Positions 23,583-30,121 of a DNA stretch of 30,121 nt are shown here, in pieces. Position 1 is the first letter of the stretch. Every line of letters begins with the position of its first letter. The notes beneath the pieces are model-generated. The model worked only from the letters and a program-made list of their open reading frames with translations. It was not told the DNA's origin and did not search any database. The DNA is taken from assembly GCA_023415335.1 (NCBI GenBank), contig JAEZLD010000087.1, positions 1 to 30,121 on the forward strand, read 5' to 3'. Position numbers and translations under genes: made by a program. The stretch comes from Bacillota bacterium (lineage in GTDB: Bacteria; Bacillota; Clostridia; Clostridiales; Caloramatoraceae).

Positions 23583-26500
23583 ATGAAAAAAAGAATAATT
23601 AGTTTTCTTCTTGTTATAGCTCTGATTTTTTCAGCACTACCTACAGGCGTTTCTGCAAAAACCAGCGGAAATCTGTATGGTGATGTTAATGGAGATAAAA
23701 CAATCGACCTGCTTGATGCGCTTGATCTAAAAAAATTTATCTCCAAAAACGAAACATCTGCATTCAAATTTGTTAATGCAGATCTCAATACAGACCAATA
23801 TGCAGATCTCAAAGACTTGATGATACTGAATAAGTATCTGGCTGAGTGGAATATTCATTTGGGCCCCGAGCTTTTGACAGTATCCTTCCTTGACGGTGAG
23901 GATATTATTGATGTCCTGCCTGCGGAAATGAACTACCCCTTAGGCGAGGTTCCCAAAACCGGGAAATCTTCAAAAGCAAATGCAATCCTTCTTGGCTATT
24001 TTACTGACAAGGAATTTACAAGTCCTTTTTACTCGGACGATCCTGTTACCGGAAACACAGATGTTTATGCCAAATATCAGAAAATGGGCAGTACAGAGGA
24101 GCTGAATCTTACCTCCTTTGCCCAAATGGACCAATCTCCCGAAATCTCCTTTAATATTAAGAAAGTGTCCGGCAACATTGCATCAAGCGAAGCGGTAACA
24201 CTAGCTGTTAAAGACGGCTCCGATCCAGTTATGCTGGATATTTCCGATGTGGACGGTGATGGTATATATACTGTTAGTGCGCCACAAGGTTATAACGAAG
24301 GTTGTTCCTATGAACTCACCCTTGCAGACGGCTGGGTTTTTGACGGAAAAGAAGAATCCATCCGCACAGCCGCCTTCTCCATCGCGATGGATGAAGTGGA
24401 AAACCTACAGATGAATGACGACATCCTATATATAAAGGATACTGACACTCTTACTTACAACGTAGGTGGTAAAACGTATGATGTTCTTACCTCGGACCAA
24501 GTGACTGACGACGGCGGTACCTTTGTGTATGATCTCGCCTCCACATTGAAAACAGATGATATCCTTTGTATTTATGTGGGTGTGAAACCCACCGAGAGAG
24601 ATACGAAGAAGGGCTCCGAGCTTCTTGATCCTGCGACCTATGTTAAGGTAAGTAAAATAAACGGTAACACCGTTATTTTTGCAGGACTTGATGAAAACGA
24701 TCAGTATGAGCTCTATAATACTCCCGATAACTTCCCCATTACCGTGTCTGCATTGCCCTCCGCTACCACAGGCACCGTAAATCTGGAAAATCTCGACCGG
24801 GACATGTATGCAAACATGATGGGCGATACAGATGGCACCTATGAAAAGGCTCTTGAAGCCATTTCGGTTGGAGATTTTGTTACGCTGTATGTATCCAAAG
24901 ATAATATTACATCCGAGTCTGATCTGTTCTACGGAGAGATCACATCTTATAACAAGCAAACAAAAGAAATTACATATAAAAAGACCACTAAGAAGGCCAT
25001 TGAGGATAGCATGGATCTGTATTCCGAACTTTCGGTTGCAGGTAGTGATATTGTAACTCCCGAGGAGCAGGAGCAGCTGCAGAGCGTTTTGCTTACACAG
25101 GTACAGCAAAGCAATTTTGCTGAGGAAGCTGCACACTATCTTTGTGATATGGTCACAAAAACTGACGGTTTCAGGAACAATATGACCGTTAAGGATTATT
25201 TGTTGTCAGATAAAGAAGGCAATCCTCTTTCTGATGATCAAATCAAACTTTTGAATATTGGCGGCAACTTTGAACTCAGCGATGACATCGAGCTCAAGGT
25301 TGAACTGATTACCCGTGGCGACCAGCTGCACTATAAAGATGGTGTTCAGCTTGCTATTCAGGTGAAAGCTGAGTTTAAGGTGGATGTTGAGGACGATGGC
25401 CAAATTGTTATAAATCTGTCTGCCACCTTCGTTGAAGAAGTGGAGCTGAGTCCCCGTATAAAGGGAAGCCTTGTTACTAAGGAAATTCTCTTTATTCCTG
25501 TACCCATTGGCGTTTCGGTCAACGCTTCAGTGGATATTAAAAACTACACCGCATTCTCCTTTGCTGCGGAAATCTATACCGTGGAGAAAGAAGATGCATC
25601 TACATGGGATAAGGTCAAGAACATCGCAAAAGACCCGACTAAAGCTCTCGGGCTTGCCGGTCTTCCCAGTGGATTGAAGGATGGCCTGAAATCTATTGGC
25701 GATGTAATGGATAAGATTGAGGAACTAAAGGAAAAAGTGGACAAGGCCACTGATACCGCCGAAAAGATTAAGGGCTACAAGAAAGATATTGACGCCCTCT
25801 GGGAAGTTATGGCACAGAACGGTACCACCAAAGAGGAATGGAATGCAATGTGTGACACACTGGGAAAAACCAGCGTCGCCTCCGATCTACTTGGTCTTAT
25901 GAATATGTCCACTGATACCGAGATTCAAGCGGAATTCCTTGACAATATGCAGGCACTTATGGATAAGTACACGGAAATGCTGGAAAAGGAAACCGACTGG
26001 GTCACACTTGTAGATAAAGATATCATGGCAGTCGAAGTCAATATTTTAGGTATTGCTATAGGCGTGGAAGCAAAATTCGTTGTTCGTGGAGATTTGAGCA
26101 TTGCCATCGGTTCTAATTTGGAATATGAGGTGGGCAAGCGATTCAGCTTCTGGTTTAAAATCGGTTTGTTCAAGCCCTCTGCCGGAAGTTCCACCATGGA
26201 CCTTTTGGATGAACATTTTGCCTTCCAATTTTATGTCATGGGTAAGCTGGGCTTGAAGGCAGGCGTTCGTGCAAAACTGTATGTGGGTATCGGCTCCGGC
26301 AAACTTGCCTCCGTAGGCATCACTGCGGAAATGGGTCCGTACATCAAACTTTACGGTTTCTTTGTGTACGAATATACAAAGTACCGTCCTGCAAATACAC
26401 AGAACTGGACCAGTAAAGAACGAATGGCGGGTGCGTTATACCTGGACTTCGGACTTTACTTCATGCTGGGCTTTGAAGCAAATGCGCTGGGAGATTTGTT

Positions 26501-28979
26501 TGAATACAGTCACGACTTCCTGGATGAAGAGGTATCTCTGCTTACCGCAGGAAACAGGCGGTATTACTATAATACAGCTTACGAACCATCGGAAGATGAA
26601 AAGCTTATCATTCGTGACAAAGACGACGACAGTTCTAACGGAATTACTATGCCCACACCCGAAAGCGTTATTGCTTTGTCTTATGTAGATCTCGATACAG
26701 GTATGCAAGGCACGGAATCCCTAAGTTTTGATAAATATAAAATAACGCTTTCCAACAGGAACTTCCATATTGATGAAAAAACAGGCGTAATCAGTGTTAC
26801 TGTACCCGAAAACATCAGGTATATGGAAAGTGATATGACCATCACATATGTTTACGGTAAGATCGCTTTCAGTCAATACGATATGTCGGTAACCGTACCC
26901 TTGGTATGGACCAATCTCTCTACCGAGGAGTTAAATGAATACTACACGGCATCTGTTCGTGTGGGCAATGATACCGACGGCTATCAGGCCGTATGGAGCA
27001 AGAAAGTACTGAAAAACCAAGCGTTTAACCTGCCCGATGATAATGAAATCAAGAAACTTATGGGCTGGAATGACTATAAGTACACTGCATCCACCGGCTA
27101 CAACGGTCAGCCAACTGAAGGTTTAACTTTGATTGAAGATAAGGTTTATGATTATAAAGTTAATTATAAAACCTATTCTTTGAAAGTAAACGGCATTCAG
27201 AATCCTGACGGAACCGAAAAAAACCAAACCTTCACTGCCAAATACGGAGAGGCATTTGATTTCTCAAGTCTTTCCTCCACAGGTACCACTAAATCTGGCA
27301 CCTACAACAAATTCGCCGGCGTAACCACAAAGGCTACCATTACAGTGAACGGTGAAAAACAGATAATCGATCTGACTCAGCCTATTAACAGCAAGGTGGC
27401 CCAGGCACTTACCGCAGGTGTCACCGCCACAGCAAACTATGTGGATGACAGCACCACAGCTACCTTCGTGTTCAATGGTATCGACCATGATAATGTAACA
27501 GTTAAGGTAAAGAAGGGCACTGTTCCCACTTATGATTACATTTCAGTAGTGGAAGCAAGTGGTTCTGATGTTGTGGGAATCACACCAGCTATCGCAAAAA
27601 TCTCCACGGCAACCACCTATTATGTTGACTGCAAGGTTGTTGTAAAGAAACTTGTCACAATCACCTTTGACAGTAAGGGCGGCAGTATCGTTGCTCCTTT
27701 AACAAGGAAGGAAGGAACAGTTCTTCCCGCACTTGATACCCCAACAAAAACAGGATACACTTTTGAGGGTTGGTACACAGACATAGCCTGCACCAATAAG
27801 TTTACATCCACAACGGTTCCTGAAAGCGACCTGACACTTTTTGCTAAGTGGAATGCAAACACCTACACTATAACCTTTAATGTGAATGGCGGTAACGAAC
27901 TTTCAGATGCGGATAAGACCAAAGACGTTACCTATGATGGCACCTACGGTACTCTTCCTACTCCCAGCAAGTCGGGCTACGGCTTTGTAGGCTGGTACAC
28001 CGAGGCTCAGGGCGGCACGCAGGTAAAACCTGCCCATACTGTTTCCATTACCGGAAACAAGACCATCTATGCCCATTGGAAGCAGCTTAAAAACATTCCT
28101 AGAAGTGTGTTTGATTTCGGCAAAATGGAGAGTTATACCTATACTACCGCAACGTTCCGTCAACCAACATATGTATTTACAGCAGAAAACAATGAGACTT
28201 ATACAGCTTCCGAGTTCAATTTCCGCTATAAGATTCAGGGTGAGTCCGACTATATTGAAGGACTGCCGGTTCAGGGTGGCACTTACGATGTGCTTGTTAC
28301 AAGGGCTGCTGATAACGACTATGCCAGGTTCGAACAGCTTTATTCCGGCGTACTTACCATCAACTATATCACATTCGATGTGAACGCCAGCTGGTATAAT
28401 ATGGAAATCGAGGAGCGCGTCGGCACCGGATCCAATCATACACTAGATGTGGAGATCGTATGGAGTGACGGAAAATCTTCAACTGGAAATATGGCTATAG
28501 ATAAGGATTGGAATACAAAATACTTCAGCAGGTACGGTGTTTACCCCACACAATTCAAGGGACAGGGACAGGGTACTGCCGGACTCGATAGAACAATGAC
28601 ACTCAACGTTAATGTTTATGATATTCTCGGAAAATCGAAGACACTGTACTCTTCAGATAAGTACTGGTCTGCAAAGGATCCCTCTTTTGATGTAACTTTC
28701 AGCGGGCTGCCTGCAGCAAACACTTCTGCTAACGGAATAAATGTGGATTCTTGCAGTAAGATTATTGTCAATCTTACTACGTACGGCGTGAACGGTGCGT
28801 TGTCGGGCGTTAAGTACATTGTTGATAACAATGCCGTAACTGTCAATGGTGATAAGCTGCTTATTGACGGCGGAAAATTGACAGGAACCAATAACACCAT
28901 TACCGTCCGCGCTCAATATCCCGGTGGCGATTTGGTACAGATTGCACAGTTCAATGTTACAAAGAATATTGTTAAATAA
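23583..28979 (+). CDS. Giant secreted protein with N-terminal dockerin and InlB-type repeats
   Basis: A 1,798-residue secreted protein. Signal peptide 1-25 (ends TGVSA). A dockerin fills ~31-90: two calcium loops, GDVNGDKTIDLLDALDLKKF (D34, N36, D38, D42, D45) and ADLNTDQYADLKDLMILNKY (D67, N69, D71, D75, D78), with the ligand spacing of EF-hand dockerins. A divergent B-type repeat follows (~97-165). The long middle is unassigned, with a probable coiled coil at ~693-745 (KIEELKEKVDKATDTAEKIK) and a glycine/aromatic-rich section (~840-980). Two clear Listeria-Bacteroides/InlB B repeats lie at ~1357-1424 and ~1427-1500 (GYTFEGWYTD...LFAKWN; GYGFVGWYTEA...IYAHWK). The C terminus is beta-rich with no span and no sorting signal, so the dockerin is the only visible means of attachment. 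ATG 23583 has AAGGAG 9 nt upstream. Confidence 0.85.
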   Translation: MKKRIISFLLVIALIFSALPTGVSAKTSGNLYGDVNGDKTIDLLDALDLKKFISKNETSAFKFVNADLNTDQYADLKDLMILNKYLAEWNIHLGPELLTVSFLDGEDIIDVLPAEMNYPLGEVPKTGKSSKANAILLGYFTDKEFTSPFYSDDPVTGNTDVYAKYQKMGSTEELNLTSFAQMDQSPEISFNIKKVSGNIASSEAVTLAVKDGSDPVMLDISDVDGDGIYTVSAPQGYNEGCSYELTLADGWVFDGKEESIRTAAFSIAMDEVENLQMNDDILYIKDTDTLTYNVGGKTYDVLTSDQVTDDGGTFVYDLASTLKTDDILCIYVGVKPTERDTKKGSELLDPATYVKVSKINGNTVIFAGLDENDQYELYNTPDNFPITVSALPSATTGTVNLENLDRDMYANMMGDTDGTYEKALEAISVGDFVTLYVSKDNITSESDLFYGEITSYNKQTKEITYKKTTKKAIEDSMDLYSELSVAGSDIVTPEEQEQLQSVLLTQVQQSNFAEEAAHYLCDMVTKTDGFRNNMTVKDYLLSDKEGNPLSDDQIKLLNIGGNFELSDDIELKVELITRGDQLHYKDGVQLAIQVKAEFKVDVEDDGQIVINLSATFVEEVELSPRIKGSLVTKEILFIPVPIGVSVNASVDIKNYTAFSFAAEIYTVEKEDASTWDKVKNIAKDPTKALGLAGLPSGLKDGLKSIGDVMDKIEELKEKVDKATDTAEKIKGYKKDIDALWEVMAQNGTTKEEWNAMCDTLGKTSVASDLLGLMNMSTDTEIQAEFLDNMQALMDKYTEMLEKETDWVTLVDKDIMAVEVNILGIAIGVEAKFVVRGDLSIAIGSNLEYEVGKRFSFWFKIGLFKPSAGSSTMDLLDEHFAFQFYVMGKLGLKAGVRAKLYVGIGSGKLASVGITAEMGPYIKLYGFFVYEYTKYRPANTQNWTSKERMAGALYLDFGLYFMLGFEANALGDLFEYSHDFLDEEVSLLTAGNRRYYYNTAYEPSEDEKLIIRDKDDDSSNGITMPTPESVIALSYVDLDTGMQGTESLSFDKYKITLSNRNFHIDEKTGVISVTVPENIRYMESDMTITYVYGKIAFSQYDMSVTVPLVWTNLSTEELNEYYTASVRVGNDTDGYQAVWSKKVLKNQAFNLPDDNEIKKLMGWNDYKYTASTGYNGQPTEGLTLIEDKVYDYKVNYKTYSLKVNGIQNPDGTEKNQTFTAKYGEAFDFSSLSSTGTTKSGTYNKFAGVTTKATITVNGEKQIIDLTQPINSKVAQALTAGVTATANYVDDSTTATFVFNGIDHDNVTVKVKKGTVPTYDYISVVEASGSDVVGITPAIAKISTATTYYVDCKVVVKKLVTITFDSKGGSIVAPLTRKEGTVLPALDTPTKTGYTFEGWYTDIACTNKFTSTTVPESDLTLFAKWNANTYTITFNVNGGNELSDADKTKDVTYDGTYGTLPTPSKSGYGFVGWYTEAQGGTQVKPAHTVSITGNKTIYAHWKQLKNIPRSVFDFGKMESYTYTTATFRQPTYVFTAENNETYTASEFNFRYKIQGESDYIEGLPVQGGTYDVLVTRAADNDYARFEQLYSGVLTINYITFDVNASWYNMEIEERVGTGSNHTLDVEIVWSDGKSSTGNMAIDKDWNTKYFSRYGVYPTQFKGQGQGTAGLDRTMTLNVNVYDILGKSKTLYSSDKYWSAKDPSFDVTFSGLPAANTSANGINVDSCSKIIVNLTTYGVNGALSGVKYIVDNNAVTVNGDKLLIDGGKLTGTNNTITVRAQYPGGDLVQIAQFNVTKNIVK

Positions 28980-29011
28980 TCCAATAATAATTAAATAGTT
29001 ATAAAATGCAC

Positions 29012-29046
29012 AATAAAGAGCTTCACACTATGGGAAGCTCTTTATT
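29012..29046 (+). terminator. Terminator/attenuator between the dockerin gene and the protease gene
   Basis: Perfect 13-nt inverted repeat (29012-29024 with 29034-29046, 9-nt loop) ending in TTTATTT, placed 32 bases after the stop codon and only 2 bases before the CGGAGG ribosome site of the protease gene. Read-through would give lower protease levels; no separate promoter is evident. Confidence 0.75.
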
Positions 29047-29058
29047 TCGGAGGATAAA

Positions 29059-29850
29059 ATGAAAAAACTACTGTCTATACTGTGTGCTCTTCTGCTTCTA
29101 TGTGGTTGCAGATCGGGTAATGCAAATAAGAATGAGCACTCGGAGGTAGTCATAGCCCTTTTGGATACCGGAGTATCTTCTTCTTCTGTTATAAGCAACC
29201 ATCTACGAACAGGCTACAATTATGTAACAGAAAGCGATGATACAGAGGATCAAATTAACCATGGTACAGCGGTGGCCAGTATAATTTTAGGTAGCGAAAA
29301 CGCAGAAATTGAGTCACTCTCACCTAACGCTTATGTAGTTCCCCTTGTTATTGTAACAAAGGTTGATGGAAAGGCCACTGCCGCCTCGCCTGATACCCTG
29401 GCAAAAGCCATACGAGACAGCGTGGATATTTATGGTGCAGATATTATTAATGTTAGCCTGGGCATTCAAACAGAAAACAAAGCCCTTTCCGATGCGATTG
29501 ATTATGCAGAAAAAATGGGCGTGCTGGTTGTTGCCGCCGTGGGGAATGACGGAAAGGATTCCAATCCTTACTATCCTGCATCCTATGAAACCGTGCTTGC
29601 TGTGGGTTCTTGCGACAAATATGGTTACGAATCGGATTTCTCACAAATAGGTGCTGATGTTTTGGCACAGGGAGAAGATATCCTACTCGCGTCCCGCAAC
29701 GGTCAAAAGTATGGTACCAAAGGGACTTCCTACGCTACGGGATTTGTTTCTGCCACCGCTGCAAACTATTTATCAGAGAATCCTTCTGTCACAACGACCC
29801 AGTTGCGTGATTACCTTAAAATGCAGCAGTACTTTCAAAACAACAACTAA
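29059..29850 (+). CDS. Subtilisin-family (S8) serine protease lipoprotein
   Basis: A 263-residue extracellular protease. A lipoprotein signal (MKKLLSILCALLLLCGC) gives a lipid-modified Cys17. The catalytic domain follows directly with no propeptide: Asp36 in VVIALLDTGVSS, His68 in INHGTAVASIIL and Ser224 in YGTKGTSYATGFVSATAANY, with the oxyanion Asn163 in VAAVGNDGKDSNPYYPAS. All active-site residues are intact. It is short for S8 (minimal domain only), so it probably works close to the membrane on nearby proteins. The gene lies 79 nt after the dockerin gene, behind a hairpin; CGGAGG is 5 nt before the ATG. Its neighbours, the cohesin and dockerin proteins, are the obvious candidate substrates (inference). 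Confidence 0.9.
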   Translation: MKKLLSILCALLLLCGCRSGNANKNEHSEVVIALLDTGVSSSSVISNHLRTGYNYVTESDDTEDQINHGTAVASIILGSENAEIESLSPNAYVVPLVIVTKVDGKATAASPDTLAKAIRDSVDIYGADIINVSLGIQTENKALSDAIDYAEKMGVLVVAAVGNDGKDSNPYYPASYETVLAVGSCDKYGYESDFSQIGADVLAQGEDILLASRNGQKYGTKGTSYATGFVSATAANYLSENPSVTTTQLRDYLKMQQYFQNNN

Positions 29851-29880
29851 TACAACTACATATATGCTTTATATGATATT

Positions 29881-29921
29881 AAAAAAGCAGGAAAAAGATA
29901 CTATCTTGTTCCTGCTTTTTT
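29881..29921. terminator. Bidirectional terminator at the end of the island
   Basis: Perfect 13-nt inverted repeat (29881-29893 with 29909-29921) with six A at the left and six T at the right. It terminates the protease gene and could also end minus-strand transcripts from the right. Confidence 0.88.
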
Positions 29922-30012
29922 ATTCTGATGGGCAGCTATCTGCCACCCAAATCGTTCCAACAACCTCCCGTACATCCTCCTCTTTGGCTATTTCCCAGCG
30001 AAGCTATCGCTT
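29920..30012 (-). pseudogene. C-terminal gene fragment of unknown type
   Basis: A minus-strand frame reads LRWEIAKEEDVREVVGTIWV then ADSCPSE and a TAA at 29922-29920, next to the terminator. It is preceded in frame by a TAG (TEQSKR-stop). It looks like the end of a protein but I do not recognise it. It is directly downstream of the cobU-like fragment, in another frame. Confidence 0.3.
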
Positions 30013-30022
30013 GCTTTGTTCC

Positions 30023-30121
30023 GTGCATATGGAACATCTGATTGGATAACAGAGCAGTAACGCTGTCTAAAAGGTATGATCCCTTAGTTCTGCTTCACTG
30101 TATTCCATCTATTGTATTCCC
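30023..30121 (-). pseudogene. Rearranged remnant of a second cobT-cobU locus
   Basis: On the minus strand an ATG at 30108 begins MEYSEAELRD, matching the start of intact cobT (MEYNEAKLNE); about 25 bases later the DNA switches to a cobU-like stretch reading GSYLLDSVTALLSNQMFHMH, matching YLLDSVTALLSNEMFHMD of intact cobU. The cobT frame stops at TAG after 13 codons (DHTF-stop). So the start of cobT has been joined to the middle of cobU by a deletion. Bases just upstream of the ATG (ATAGATGGAATAC) also resemble the intact locus (ACAGATGGAATAC). The copy continues beyond the window. It points the same way as the working operon. Confidence 0.8.

Noticed and set aside
23580..23585. GTG at 23580 as the start of the dockerin protein
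   Set aside because: It overlaps the last base of the previous stop codon and is only 6 nt from AAGGAG; the ATG at 23583 has better spacing and gives a standard signal peptide.
24426..25136. 236-codon open frame on the minus strand inside the giant dockerin gene
   Set aside because: No ribosome site, odd Cys/Ile-rich composition, and fully inside a gene with clear domains on the other strand. Other antisense frames inside this gene were dropped for the same reason.
1..30121. CRISPR arrays, rRNA and tRNA genes, insertion sequences
   Set aside because: No regularly spaced repeats, no recognisable RNA genes and no intact transposase frame were seen on either strand.

Overview
The window looks like chromosome from a low-GC, Gram-positive anaerobe of the Clostridia, most likely a Lachnospiraceae-type organism. 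The evidence is the strong Shine-Dalgarno sites, heavy ATA and AGA/AGG codon use, T-rich hairpin terminators, a short-form CstA, a late-cobalamin operon and a SipW-type signal peptidase operon. The family assignment is inference from gene content. No rRNA, tRNA or CRISPR array was seen.

Left part (1-12.6 kb). Nearly all genes are on the minus strand and form ordinary short units: the start of cstA; a beta-CASP metallo-beta-lactamase-fold nuclease; a MarR-type regulator broken by a 2-nt slip in an (AT)4 tract; an unknown 98-residue protein; a small membrane protein; an XRE regulator translationally linked to a stand-alone copy of its own C-terminal domain; a four-gene ABC-2/GldG/DUF4340 operon (ATPase, permease, GldG-like, DUF4340) with overlapping start and stop codons; and a histidine phosphatase. 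One plus-strand APC-family amino acid permease has a palindrome lying over its -10 element.

Middle part (12.6-21.8 kb). A six-gene minus-strand operon encodes SipW signal peptidase, two TasA/CalY-like SipW substrates, an 824-residue von Willebrand A adhesin, a third SipW-type substrate and a TPPTG-tailed wall or membrane anchor. It reads as a complete secreted matrix-fibre or pilus-like assembly. Upstream of it on the same strand is the nucleotide-loop operon of cobalamin synthesis: cobT, cobU, cobS, a shortened second CobU-like gene and a cobC-type phosphatase.

Right part (21.8-30.1 kb). A three-gene plus-strand island has a visibly different codon style. It encodes a membrane-anchored cohesin protein, a secreted ~1,800-residue protein with an N-terminal dockerin and Listeria-Bacteroides (InlB B-type) repeats, and a subtilisin-like lipoprotein protease. 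Its promoter has a good -10, no recognisable -35, and two copies of an 11-bp direct repeat spaced exactly 21 bp apart, the geometry of LytTR-type activator sites. The island is bordered on the left by a decayed recombinase-like fragment. On the right it is bordered by a rearranged fragment of a second cobT/cobU copy, so it sits between an intact and a ruined cob locus. The cohesin-dockerin-protease trio is the best candidate here for an undescribed system: a cell-surface scaffold pairing in which the big protein is held by the anchor and possibly trimmed by the protease.
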